A stretch of 64,000 bases of DNA from Gammaproteobacteria bacterium (GCA_026195255.1 JAPHSS010000015.1:124001-188000); one strand, 5' to 3'. Numbered from the stretch's first letter, positions 34,302 through 42,238 are shown. The notes: generated by a model not told the origin, from the letters alone. Numbers and translations: made by a program.

Positions 34302-34625
34302 ATGGCAGCACTTGATTCTGTTGAAAGAACTGACAAAGGTTATCTAGTTGACGTTAATGACTGGAACGAAGAAATCGCAACTGAGCTTTTCGCTGAAGAA
34401 GGCATTGTACCCACTCAGGAACACTGGGATGTGGTTAAATATGTCCGTGATGAGACAGTTGGTGGCGACGAGCCTAATGAACGTAGCATTATGAAAGCTA
34501 TGGGTAAAATCTGGGGTCGTAAAGTGACTTCTAAGGAAATGTATGACATGTTTCCTGGAATGCCATCCAAGCAAGGCCTGAAAATTGGTGGGTGCCCAAT
34601 GTCTACTCGCAAAGGCGGTTATTAA
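34302..34625 (+). CDS. DsrC-like protein with a displaced cysteine
   Basis: 107 residues with DsrC/TusE family architecture (EHWDVVKYVRDETVGGDEPNERSIMKAMGKIWGRKVTSKEMYDMFPGMPSKQG). The C-terminal arm reads KIGGCPMSTRKGGY. Both canonical cysteines are missing, and one new cysteine sits where DsrC has Leu-Pro. Resembles the RspA-type (regulatory) group of DsrC relatives. The promoter carries the dsr-type motif, and the gene is followed by a family F palindrome like dsrC itself, so expression is probably coordinated with dsr. Start ATG with GAGG upstream. Confidence 0.85.
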   Translation: MAALDSVERTDKGYLVDVNDWNEEIATELFAEEGIVPTQEHWDVVKYVRDETVGGDEPNERSIMKAMGKIWGRKVTSKEMYDMFPGMPSKQGLKIGGCPMSTRKGGY

Positions 34626-34633
34626 GCATCCAT

Positions 34634-34730
34634 CTCACGCTTTGTCGGCTCCCTGCCGTTGTTAGAAAATACTTACTTACATCTGTAAGTGCGCATTTTC
34701 TGCCTAGGCAGGGAGCCGACAAAACGTAAG
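34634..34730 (+). repeat. Palindromic 3' element, family F copy 3
   Basis: Arms CTCACGCTTTGTCGGCTCCC / GGGAGCCGACAAAACGTAAG enclose the core (GTTAGAAAAT, CTTACATCTGTAAG, GCATTTTCTGCC), in reverse complement to copies 1-2 but in the same orientation relative to the upstream gene. Begins 8 nt after the stop of the DsrC-like gene. Confidence 0.85.
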
Positions 34731-34798
34731 CTGAATACTTAATAAATAATGCAGTTATTGTACTGTGTTAAAGAGATATTAAAAATAATTCGTTTCTA

Positions 34799-34842
34799 TT
34801 CCTAATGGGGTAGGGGCATTTTACTGAAAAAACGGCTATAAT
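34799..34842 (+). promoter_or_regulatory. Promoter of the 67-residue protein gene with CCTAATGGGGTA motif
   Basis: CCTAATGGGGTA (34801-34812), then 24 nt, then a perfect -10 TATAAT (34837-34842); transcription would start near 34849. No good -35 is present, as expected for an activator-dependent promoter with the motif near -40. Confidence 0.65.
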
Positions 34843-34895
34843 TCGTCACACGATGCGGATAAGTCGCAAACAAAAGAATTCATGAGGGTAATACC

Positions 34896-35099
34896 ATGGC
34901 TGATAGAAATGCAATGATCAAAGAATTGATCGCTATGCAAAAGAAATTCATCGAAGACGAGCACAAGAACGGTTTTAACGCTCAGCAGTACTTCACACCA
35001 GATTCAGGTAGTGCACTTGATGGTTACCGTGATGAATTCAATGAGAAATCACAGGCGCTTGTTGATGTAGCACATGCTGATAAAGGTTCTCATCGTTAA
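34896..35099 (+). CDS. Small conserved-looking hypothetical protein, dsr-type promoter
   Basis: 67 residues, charged, helical (MIKELIAMQKKFIEDEHKNGFN, then DSGSALDGYRDEFNEKSQALVDVAH). No membrane segment or cysteine. Good gene structure: promoter with TATAAT, GAGGGT ribosome site, and a strong terminator 23 nt after the stop. I believe similar small proteins occur in other dsr-containing bacteria but cannot verify this. The shared promoter motif suggests a job during sulfur oxidation. Confidence 0.75.
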   Translation: MADRNAMIKELIAMQKKFIEDEHKNGFNAQQYFTPDSGSALDGYRDEFNEKSQALVDVAHADKGSHR

Positions 35100-35121
35100 G
35101 ATTTAGTTCTTAATGTTGAAT

Positions 35122-35150
35122 AAAAAGCCAGACTTGTTCTGGCTTTTTTT
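35122..35150 (+). terminator. Rho-independent terminator
   Basis: AAAAAGCCAGA-cttgt-TCTGGCTTTTTTT: 11-bp stem including the A/T ends and a T run. Ends the 67-residue gene. Confidence 0.9.
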
Positions 35151-35164
35151 ATGGCTGATTCTGG

Positions 35165-35331
35165 CGCATATCCCTCGGGGAAAGGTCGCCGTTTGTTGGC
35201 GCCCTGTCCCCTAAACCCATACCACCAAGAGCTGACAGTGTAGCAAGTCGACTCTGTAATATTCTTGATGGCATCACAACTGGGGACAGGGTGCAAATAA
35301 CGCAACCTTTCCCCGATGGAGAAGTTCCTGA
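35165..35331. repeat. Family C repeat copy 3 (full length)
   Basis: About 167 bp. Ends CTCGGGGAAAGGTCG and AACCTTTCCCCGATGG are inverted; inner pairs GCGCCCTGTCCCC / GGGGACAGGGTGC also inverted. The centre (ACCCATACCACCAAG, AGTGTAGCAAGTCGACTC, TTGATGGCA) is shared with copy 4 in the opposite orientation. No coding capacity, so a MITE-like non-autonomous element is likely. Confidence 0.8.
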
Positions 35332-35333
35332 GC

Positions 35334-36008
35334 TTAAATTTCAGCCCACATGCGCATTAAATTAATGTACGTGTGGTCTATCTTCACCACTTCGTCATCA
35401 TCAGGATATTTCTTCTGCAAAGCTTCGCGAGTTTTATGTAAATTAAATAATAATTCACGCTTTTCAGCATCACGAACCAGGCTCTGAGCCCAGGTTACCG
35501 CTACCAGACGTGTGCCTTTAGTGACTTCTGCGACTTTGTGTAATGAACCTGATGGGTAAGTAATGGCAGATCCCGCACTAAGTTTGATTTTCTGCTCACC
35601 AATCTGGGACTGAATAACTATCTCTCCGCCTGCGTATTCATCTGGCTCATTTAAAAAAAGTGTGGTTGAAACGTCTGTACGATAGCGACCTTGTATTGGG
35701 CCCATAACTGGATCATCAACATGCTGTCCATAGGCTTCACCCGGCTCGTAACGTGCATAAAAGGGTGTTGCTAAACGGTGGGGTAAAACGGCTGCCTGAT
35801 AAACAGGGTGATTGAACAAAGAATTCATCACTATATTATTTAACTGGCCATGTAATTTTGAATCAGTTGCTAATTCATGATTTTTCTTAACTTTACGAGC
35901 TGTTTTACCTGCACTTAGGCGGCCATCAACGTAATCAGCATTCTCTAAAAGTTCACGAACACTTTTAAGTTGCTGCTTTGATAAAACTTCTGGGATGGAG
36001 ACTAACAT
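35334..36008 (-). CDS. PKHD-type Fe(II) dioxygenase, PiuC/YbiX family
   Basis: 224 residues. HXD iron site in YGQHVDDPV (~96-98), distal His in SGSLHKVAEV (~156) and Arg in GTRLVAVTW for 2-oxoglutarate. Matches the PKHD-type hydroxylase family associated with iron uptake in enteric bacteria. No siderophore receptor is visible here. The start ATG at 36008 agrees with the family N-terminus (MLVSIPEVLS). Lies between two inverted family C repeats together with the next gene. Confidence 0.88.
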   Translation of the reverse strand: MLVSIPEVLSKQQLKSVRELLENADYVDGRLSAGKTARKVKKNHELATDSKLHGQLNNIVMNSLFNHPVYQAAVLPHRLATPFYARYEPGEAYGQHVDDPVMGPIQGRYRTDVSTTLFLNEPDEYAGGEIVIQSQIGEQKIKLSAGSAITYPSGSLHKVAEVTKGTRLVAVTWAQSLVRDAEKRELLFNLHKTREALQKKYPDDDEVVKIDHTYINLMRMWAEI

Positions 36009-36097
36009 AATGTTCTCACTAAGAGTTTGGTCAAACTTTTTATGACTCTGATATAATAACGCTCCAAAATTAAGCAATATTGTGCAGAGATAAACTA

Positions 36098-36418
36098 ATG
36101 AATTTTAATATTACCATTGATGAAGAGTCTTATACACTGGAAGTGAAAGATGAACTTATGCAAGAGTTGAAAAGTGTTCATGATGAAATGGATGCCGAGT
36201 ATGACAAGGGTATACAGCTAGGTCGTTACTGGATAGAAGCACCCACTCTGGAACAGCGCTGTCAATTTACGGCTAATAAAGTGGTTAGTGCGATTCATCA
36301 GGAAAATATTCGACAGTTTTATATTACGGCTGCTTATATATTAAGTAAGTTCCCTGATTTGAAAAGAGTAACAGTCAGTTCTGACTTTGAAATAAGTGAT
36401 ATAGATATAGAGTTGTAA
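36098..36418 (+). CDS. Hypothetical protein, 106 residues
   Basis: Divergent from the PKHD hydroxylase, 89 nt apart. Soluble, acidic, mixed alpha/beta, no cysteine-rich motif (MNFNITIDEESYTLEV, then helical EQRCQFTANKVVSAIHQENIRQFYITAAYIL). Start at ATG 36098 preferred over the longer frame. Not recognised. Confidence 0.6.
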   Translation: MNFNITIDEESYTLEVKDELMQELKSVHDEMDAEYDKGIQLGRYWIEAPTLEQRCQFTANKVVSAIHQENIRQFYITAAYILSKFPDLKRVTVSSDFEISDIDIEL

Positions 36419-36477
36419 AAAGATTTACCTGTCTTTTTTTGCGCAGTAACATGGTAAGGGAATGTACGACTGATATA

Positions 36478-36660
36478 CTCGGGGAAAGGGGGCTGCCCAT
36501 TTTTAATTGGTATGGGGTGCCCTGTCTCCTGTTGTGTTGCCATCAAGAGTTTTACGGAGTCGACTTGCTACACTGTCAGCGCTTGGTGGTATGGGTTAAG
36601 GGGACAGGGCGCCAAAAAACGTCGACCTTTCCCCTAGGGAGATGTGCCTGAGCAGGGTAG
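36478..36660. repeat. Family C repeat copy 4 (full length, inverted to copy 3)
   Basis: About 180 bp with CTCGGGGAAAGG... at the left and ...CCTTTCCCCTAGGGAG at the right. The inner ~65 bp is the reverse complement of the centre of copy 3 with few differences (GGTGGTATGGGTTAA, GTCGACTTGCTACACTGTC). Copies 3 and 4 bracket 36098 and 35334-36008. Confidence 0.8.
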
Positions 36661-36689
36661 TATAATCGTAGTAATACACCTGGCCTAGT

Positions 36690-36712
36690 GCCTACGGTCC
36701 AGCGTGGGAATG
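36690..36712. repeat. Family D repeat fragment
   Basis: CGGTCCAGCGTGGGAATG corresponds to the right half of the GTTCCCA...TGGGAAC palindrome seen at 1363 and 1722. Confidence 0.5.
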
Positions 36713-36733
36713 TTTATTAAATATAAATGGTGA

Positions 36734-37168
36734 TTATAAAATCTTAAACATTTTGTAATGCTGAATAGTATCAAACAGGAGATAACTTTTTTCAGTTATT
36801 TGATAACCTGATTTTTCATAAAAACCAAGCGCATTTTCTCGAGCATTTAAGAAAAGTTCGCGTGCATTGTTTTCTTTAGAATATTGTTCCATATGATCTA
36901 AAATCGAACGGCCTACACCTTTACCCTGGTATATATCATCTACAGCCATGTAACGAAGTTGAGAAGATCCGTTATCAGAAAACTCTAAACGGGCTACGCC
37001 GGCGACATCACCATTAATAACGGCCATTATGTGGTAGCAATTAACATCAGTAATGTCACGTTCGCTGCCTTCAGTTTTCCCCCATGGTTTTCTTAATATG
37101 CGCCAGCGTAAATTATAATATTGCTGAAAATCTTTATCGGTTTGAGGTTGAGTAAGAGTTATATTCAC
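36734..37168 (-). CDS. GNAT-family N-acetyltransferase
   Basis: 144 residues. Acetyl-CoA binding motif A in YMAVDDIYQGKGVGRSILDHMEQYSK (Q-G-K-G-V-G), then LFLNARENALGFYEKSGYQ. Resembles the YitI/ElaA-like small GNATs; substrate unknown. 30 nt before (in transcription, after) the kinase-like gene, so may be co-transcribed with it. Confidence 0.85.
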   Translation of the reverse strand: MNITLTQPQTDKDFQQYYNLRWRILRKPWGKTEGSERDITDVNCYHIMAVINGDVAGVARLEFSDNGSSQLRYMAVDDIYQGKGVGRSILDHMEQYSKENNARELFLNARENALGFYEKSGYQITEKSYLLFDTIQHYKMFKIL

Positions 37169-37198
37169 AATGTTTTATATATTAATTAAGTTATCAAA

Positions 37199-38203
37199 TT
37201 ATGTGAGGCCGTGAGTGGTGTTATTCTGCGGCCTGTTATTTAAAACAACGTTTTTTATCTGTTGATCATCTCCCAGCTCAAGCACAATATCAGATCGATG
37301 AGGCATTTCATTAAGCGTATGGCGAGTTAAACGTTCAAAATGCATTATGAACTGTGTGATTTCTGCGTCGTTCATAATATTATTATCGTTGTTGTCATTT
37401 AGCGATGATTTTAGTTTTTCTTCCTGCAATTTACGCCATTCAAATACCCTGTTAAAAGCGGGTATTTTAAGCATTACCTGAATGTCAATTAATGAGAAAA
37501 GCTCGGCGTAAGTGCTTTCAAGTTGCTGGTTTACAAAGCGCCGCCATGTTCCATCCGAGTCATCTGATCTTTCCAGGTCATTTATGGGATCTTTTAATGA
37601 TTTTTCAGTTTGTGGGATTGAGCCGACACACCAGCCTTCAAATAATATAATGTCATATTCATTGCTTACTTTTTTCCATTTTTCAGTTGGCAAAAGGTCA
37701 TCTATTGATTTATCGAACACAGGTATCAGTAGTTCAGATGTGTTTTTGTTTAAAAGATGATGCAGTATTGAAATACCTAATTCGGTATCATGAGTGCCTG
37801 GAACACCTCGTGTGATTAATAGAGGGTGTATCTGACTGGCTAGCTGACGGCGTTGTTTTTTTCCTTTGTATAAATCATCAATAGAAATACTAATAACTTT
37901 TTTACCGAAGCCTTTTTCAAGTATGCCAGAAGTAATTTTAGATAAGGTTGATTTTCCAGAACCCTGGGCGCCATTAATGCCAACTATAAGTGGTTTATCA
38001 ATGTGTTTTTTAGCCAGGTACTCGCTAAATGGGATGTAAATCTTTTTAAGTGACGTTATGAAACTATCGTTCAGTGGAATTTTTTCATTCGACATTAGTG
38101 AAATAAAGAAACTTAATATCCTGTCTTCCCATTCTCTATCGACTGTGCCCGCTGGTTGAATGTAAGCAGGCCAGCTATTGCTGTTAATTTTTTTTATAGA
38201 CAT
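37199..38203 (-). CDS. D-glycerate 3-kinase-like P-loop kinase
   Basis: 334 residues. Walker A GINGAQGSGKSTLS (~74-87), ISIDDLYKGKKQR, HPLLITRGVPGTHDTELG, ILFEGWCVGS, all typical of the GLYK/uridine-kinase-like family that phosphorylates D-glycerate to 3-phosphoglycerate. In an autotroph with RuBisCO this would return photorespiratory glycerate to the Calvin cycle. Start ATG at 38203 is chosen; the longer frame from 38251 runs into the upstream gene. Follows the 2-oxoglutarate oxygenase by 16 nt. Confidence 0.75.
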   Translation of the reverse strand: MSIKKINSNSWPAYIQPAGTVDREWEDRILSFFISLMSNEKIPLNDSFITSLKKIYIPFSEYLAKKHIDKPLIVGINGAQGSGKSTLSKITSGILEKGFGKKVISISIDDLYKGKKQRRQLASQIHPLLITRGVPGTHDTELGISILHHLLNKNTSELLIPVFDKSIDDLLPTEKWKKVSNEYDIILFEGWCVGSIPQTEKSLKDPINDLERSDDSDGTWRRFVNQQLESTYAELFSLIDIQVMLKIPAFNRVFEWRKLQEEKLKSSLNDNNDNNIMNDAEITQFIMHFERLTRHTLNEMPHRSDIVLELGDDQQIKNVVLNNRPQNNTTHGLT

Positions 38204-38219
38204 AAAAGCATCTACTTGG

Positions 38220-38828
38220 TCATGCAAATGAAAGCCAGGTGGTGGCAACATATTTTACGCCTTTTTGTAACTGAGAGTTACGATGTTCATGAGTCCAGAA
38301 AGGTGGAAATAAAATTAAAGCGCCTTCTTTAGGTTGTACGGAGACATCCTGAAACATGAATTCAGTTGCCCCGCCAGGGCCGGGAACATCATTTAAATAC
38401 CATAATGCGACTAATTGTCGATCAGCAAAATCGTGGCTACCGCCGTCAATATGCCAGTTATAATATTCACCTTCAGCGGTGCGTTGCATATTATAACCTA
38501 CGTCTTTAAAGGGGCCTTTGAAAAACGGAAATGCTTCAGAAAATTCACGTAAAGAGTGCCCTAAAGAGCGTATTAACTCCTGAGAGATATCGCGCCAATC
38601 TTCTCTGCTACTAATTGCCAGATCGGTTGACTGTTTTATATTGTGGTCTTCTTTAAAATCCTGTCCGACACGGCCACGATACTGTGCGTCTTTGTCGCTT
38701 TCAAAACGTCGTACCATTTCTCTGCAAATATCTTTAGGTAAAGCATTTTCATTAATATAGATAAAACTGTTTTCTTTTACTTCTTTAAAATTAACGAGTG
38801 GTTTTTTTTGTGTTGAGTCATGATACAT
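38220..38828 (-). CDS. 2-oxoglutarate/Fe(II) oxygenase (prolyl 4-hydroxylase type)
   Basis: 202 residues. HXD site in YNWHIDGGSHDF (~127-129), distal His in FWTHEHRNS (~181), Lys (GVKYVATTW) for the co-substrate. Most likely a protein or small-molecule hydroxylase; substrate unknown. Third such oxygenase within 7 kb. Upstream of the kinase-like gene. Confidence 0.85.
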   Translation of the reverse strand: MYHDSTQKKPLVNFKEVKENSFIYINENALPKDICREMVRRFESDKDAQYRGRVGQDFKEDHNIKQSTDLAISSREDWRDISQELIRSLGHSLREFSEAFPFFKGPFKDVGYNMQRTAEGEYYNWHIDGGSHDFADRQLVALWYLNDVPGPGGATEFMFQDVSVQPKEGALILFPPFWTHEHRNSQLQKGVKYVATTWLSFA

Positions 38829-38878
38829 GGTTATATTCTTATCGCTGCTATGGGATCTATATTATCAATAGTCGGGTT

Positions 38879-39910
38879 TTAAAGATAATTGTTATTAATC
38901 AAGGTTTCTATTTTGGTTTGTGAATTTTTCCCGTGGTTGTTATATAACTTTAAAGTTTGTTGCGCTATATTAAGCCAATGATCACTGGCTTCATTAATTA
39001 AGGTTTTCAACTTTGATGTGTTTTTGGTTTCTAACCAGTTTTTATATGCATGAGTTAATGCGGGAAAAATCATTTTCCGCATGCTGCTTAAATTAGCAAA
39101 ATAAAAATGTATCTGTGAAGCATTATTATTTTCTAACAATCTGGGCAAAGTGCTTAACATATCGGCAACATTGTCGCGTACGGCGCGGGCCATTATTTCG
39201 GCTTGAGAGTGGGGCAGAGTAACGAGCATTTCTTCCCATACCGGGCCTAGTATTTTTCCAGCCATGATTTCACCAATTTCATGCTGTAAAACAGTATCCA
39301 CTTCATTATCTGTCATTTTTTCTAATGCATCTTCTATATTATTTTTAAAGTCATAACAGTCAAGTGCACGGGAAAGCGGATTTTCCTGTTTATGCCAGAG
39401 CGATTCTTCAAATTTTTCCCAGATGAAGCGGCGCAGTGATTCACGGCGTATATAAACAGTTTTATTTTGTAACATGCCCGGTGGAGCGGCCAGATCTCGA
39501 GCGAACTCTTTTCCAGAGATATACAGGGTATAGTCATCCCGTGTTTCTTTGTGTAGTAACTCAGCTAGAAAGAAAACAGGTTTGCCATATAAACCATAAC
39601 CACCGCTATATACTAACTGTTGATTTTCCAGTTGATTATTAATAATATCGTTTTCAAATAATTCGAATTCCTGATGGTTAATTATCAGGTTTGCAAGAGG
39701 CTGCTCGTCAATATCATCCCACAGCCCTTCACGTGTCGTGAGCCATTCACCAATATCATTGTTATCGAGTTTTTTGCTGAAGGGCAACTGCATTTCCCAG
39801 CGATAAAATTCCCGCATTTTTAATAGATAAATACACAGGGTATAGTTACCCGCATACTGGGCATCAGAAATATGGCAATTGTGTTGTATTTGTTGATTAA
39901 GCGGTTTCAT
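38879..39910 (-). CDS. Sfum_1244-family protein (function unknown)
   Basis: 343 residues, soluble, helical. The N-terminus (HNCHISDAQYAGNYTLCIYLLKMREFYRWE) matches what I remember of the Sfum_1244 family, found in sulfur-cycling and other anaerobic bacteria. A central HEIGEIMAGK (~216) might be a metal site but lacks the full HEXXH pattern. Fifty nt upstream of the oxygenase gene on the same strand, so probably first gene of a four-gene operon. No biochemical role is known to me. Confidence 0.65.
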   Translation of the reverse strand: MKPLNQQIQHNCHISDAQYAGNYTLCIYLLKMREFYRWEMQLPFSKKLDNNDIGEWLTTREGLWDDIDEQPLANLIINHQEFELFENDIINNQLENQQLVYSGGYGLYGKPVFFLAELLHKETRDDYTLYISGKEFARDLAAPPGMLQNKTVYIRRESLRRFIWEKFEESLWHKQENPLSRALDCYDFKNNIEDALEKMTDNEVDTVLQHEIGEIMAGKILGPVWEEMLVTLPHSQAEIMARAVRDNVADMLSTLPRLLENNNASQIHFYFANLSSMRKMIFPALTHAYKNWLETKNTSKLKTLINEASDHWLNIAQQTLKLYNNHGKNSQTKIETLINNNYL

Positions 39911-40036
39911 ATATACCTATAAGAAATAAGGTAATTTCTGTTCATCTAAAATGCACTCGCATTTTTAAGATAGCATACATCCCTCTATTTAAAATAGTAT
40001 AATGCTCACCAATTTATATTTATACGAGATAATCCC

Positions 40037-40615
40037 ATGAGAATGAGAACCAAATGGCACGATAAAGAACGAACCGTGTCGATTGATGAAAAAGCCAATA
40101 CCATGGCATTTATTTCATGGCGTATAGCAGCGGCTTTAGTACTCAATCTTGAAAATGAAAATTTCCAGACGGATACTCATAAACAACGCCTTGATGTTAT
40201 ACGTGAAGCACTGGCTTTTTTAGTGTCGGTAACCGATAGACTGGTCGCTAATCAGATGACTGACGAGGAGCGTCAGGAGTTTGTAGCCAAGTATGCAATC
40301 AAACTCTCTAAGACTTTTCAGGAAAACTGTGAAGATTTATTAGGTCGAGATACGGACTATAAAAAAGACTTTATCGAAATATTAAACCAGCGTTTGAATG
40401 CTTATGCAGAATGCTCATGGATTGATGATAAACAAATGCCAGGGTTTCAGTATAAACGTGATTTTGGTGATTTTATAAGTGCTGAAATGGGTGCTAGAGA
40501 TAATAAATGGATTACTGATCAGATCATTGAAATAGAAGTGCCTGATATGATTGAGAATCTCAAAAAGTCTAAATATGAGATGGTAGACGGGCACAGTAGT
40601 GCACAGCTTGGCTAG
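40037..40615 (+). CDS. Hypothetical helical protein, 192 residues
   Basis: Highly charged, all-helical, no membrane segment or known motif (N-terminus MRMRTKWHDKERTVSIDEKANTM in part). Divergent from the Sfum_1244-family gene with a 126-nt gap, which suggests shared control. Start ATG 40037 follows a weak GAGAT site. Ends before a bidirectional terminator. Not recognised. Confidence 0.7.
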   Translation: MRMRTKWHDKERTVSIDEKANTMAFISWRIAAALVLNLENENFQTDTHKQRLDVIREALAFLVSVTDRLVANQMTDEERQEFVAKYAIKLSKTFQENCEDLLGRDTDYKKDFIEILNQRLNAYAECSWIDDKQMPGFQYKRDFGDFISAEMGARDNKWITDQIIEIEVPDMIENLKKSKYEMVDGHSSAQLG

Positions 40616-40825
40616 GCGGTAACAGCAAAAGCAGTTTGTCCGCTAATAAACGCAAAACACATAAATAAAAGCAAAATCTATCTTGAGCTAATAAGTCGCA
40701 TACAAATAGTTACTACAATTTTTTGTATTTATTTGTGGATAATTTGCTTTTTTAAAGCATATATTGAAAATTACCCCTGCATTTTCAAAATAGCGTTAGT
40801 CCTGAACATAATAAAGGCTGAACAT

Positions 40826-40867
40826 AAAAAAAGGCCGGCCCATCTATCAGAGGGGCCGGCCTTTTTT
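40826..40867. terminator. Bidirectional GC-rich terminator
   Basis: AAAAAAAGGCCGGCCC - 11 nt - GGGGCCGGCCTTTTTT: 16-bp arms, A run on one side and T run on the other. Placed between convergent 40037-40615 and 40889-41083. The rest of the 40616-40888 gap has a few ACGCAAA-like units (40650) and is otherwise featureless. Confidence 0.92.
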
Positions 40868-40888
40868 GTGTCTAACTAAAGCTAAAAA

Positions 40889-41083
40889 TTAAGCTTTAAA
40901 GTTAGCCGCGTTATCAGTGTTCTTATCAGTGCCATCTGCATAGCCTGCTGTGTAAGCTTCAGTCACACGTTGCTCTTCACGCTCCGGATTACATACATAG
41001 CCACCCTGCCAGCCCTGGATGTACTCTGGATCAATACCATCTTTTTCCAGTTTAACAACTGTATCGTAATATTCTTGGTTCAT
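40889..41083 (-). CDS. Small hypothetical protein with a dsrA-like promoter
   Basis: 64 residues with aromatic- and glycine-rich middle (IDPEYIQGWQGGYVCNPERE) and acidic tail. One cysteine. The CAGGAG ribosome site, -10 TATAAT, long leader with an 8-bp hairpin and a strong terminator make it a solid gene. I recall small proteins with a similar YIQGWQGGY motif in other sulfur oxidisers, unverified. The promoter has the same two motifs as dsrA, so co-regulation with dsr is likely. Confidence 0.8.
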   Translation of the reverse strand: MNQEYYDTVVKLEKDGIDPEYIQGWQGGYVCNPEREEQRVTEAYTAGYADGTDKNTDNAANFKA

Positions 41084-41196
41084 AGCTTACTCCTGGTAAA
41101 GACCATGTTAATAAGTCATATCGTTGGTAGTAATACCAGCGACATTAAATTAGGTAAAGTTTAAATGACTATTTCAGTCATTTCGTAATGGGCGAT

Positions 41197-41260
41197 ATTA
41201 TAGCAGAGATAGAGGCTGTCTATATATCCCTATAGGGAGGGTAAGTCCACTATCCCATTA
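41197..41260 (-). promoter_or_regulatory. Promoter of the 64-residue gene with two dsr-type motifs
   Basis: On the minus strand: TTAATGGGATA (41260-41251), then TACCCTCCC-TATA-GGGATA (41243-41225), 22 nt, then perfect -10 TATAAT (41202-41197). The central palindrome is nearly the same as CACCCTCCC-AA-GGGATA before dsrA. In the leader AAATGACT-atttc-AGTCATTT (41163-41183) forms a hairpin. Confidence 0.7.
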
Positions 41261-41499
41261 AGTGGTGCGAATTTTAAGGCTAAAAGATCAAAAATCAAGG
41301 TAAATCTGTTATCCAGGGGATGATATCTCCACTTTTTTGCTCTAAATTCCACCATAGTCTTTATGTGTCAACTTCAGAAGTGGATAAGAAAATACTAATC
41401 CACACAGGCTATCAGTTTATGTCAGTAGCAAAAACCTGCTAAAATAGGCGGCTGAAAAGAGAATTATTCTCCCCCCGACAATTGTTATAGAGGTTTACC

Positions 41500-41931
41500 A
41501 TGTCAGAAGAATCAATTATTGACCCAGGCCTGGCCAGTGGCTTTGCGGCTTTCGAGTCAAGAGACTTTACACAGGCAATGCGTTTATTACTGCAATTTGC
41601 CGATGCTGGTAATGCAGATGCGCAACACAAAGTAGCCATAATGTATCAAAATGGTCTCGGAGTGGTAGCTAATGACGAAAATGCCTTTAAATATATGAAA
41701 TTATCTGCAGAAGCCGGTGACCCAATAGCACAACATGGTCTTGGTTTTATGTATATGGAAGGCGAGTGTGTTGTGCAGGATTTTGCTGAAGCACTCGTCT
41801 GGTTTAAAAAGGCTGCTGAGCAAGATATGCTGGGCTCAATGACCACTATTGCCATGATGTATGAAGAAGGTAAAGGTGTTGAAAAAGATCAGGCTATTGC
41901 TCAAGAGTGGTACAAAAAAGCCGGCTTCTAG
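41500..41931 (+). CDS. Sel1-repeat protein
   Basis: 143 residues made of about three Sel1/TPR-like repeats, e.g. AQHKVAIMYQNGLGVVANDENAFKYMKLSAEAG, AQHGLGFMYMEGECVVQDFAEALVWFKKAAEQ, SMTTIAMMYEEGKGVEKDQAIAQEWYKKAG. No signal peptide, so cytoplasmic. Protein-protein interaction scaffold; partner unknown. A family F palindrome begins 3 nt after the stop. The upstream gap (41261-41499) shows nothing further. Confidence 0.88.
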   Translation: MSEESIIDPGLASGFAAFESRDFTQAMRLLLQFADAGNADAQHKVAIMYQNGLGVVANDENAFKYMKLSAEAGDPIAQHGLGFMYMEGECVVQDFAEALVWFKKAAEQDMLGSMTTIAMMYEEGKGVEKDQAIAQEWYKKAGF

Positions 41932-41933
41932 CC

Positions 41934-42054
41934 GTGGCTGTTCAGCTCACCCCTGTATGACGCCATATCTTCGTTGAAAAATGGACATTTACATTTGTAA
42001 ACTCACATTTTTCGCCTTGATCTGACGCCATACAGGGGCAACCTGAACAGCCAC
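41934..42054 (+). repeat. Palindromic 3' element, family F copy 4
   Basis: Arms GTGGCTGTTCAG / CTGAACAGCCAC with inner CCCCTGTATG / CATACAGGGG; core CTTCGTTGAAAAATGG, TTTACATTTGTAAA, CATTTTTCGCCTTG. Same orientation relative to the gene as copies 1-3. Downstream (42055-42238) there is a CATTCCTGT-type hairpin (ATTCCTGT / ACAGGAAT, ~42193-42214) before the MoxR gene. Confidence 0.85.
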
Positions 42055-42238
42055 TTTAATCCCGTTGTTATCCTCGATAAAATCTTATGGAAAGATTTTA
42101 AACAGGCTTTGCCTGACCCGAAAGGGCGGAGGGCAGGAGCCTGAAGTAATGCTTTTATCCTGGGTTCAGCGGCTTAATCTTAACGACTCTCGATTCCTGT
42201 TTTTTTACAGGAATGACATGCTTAACTAATGGATCATC

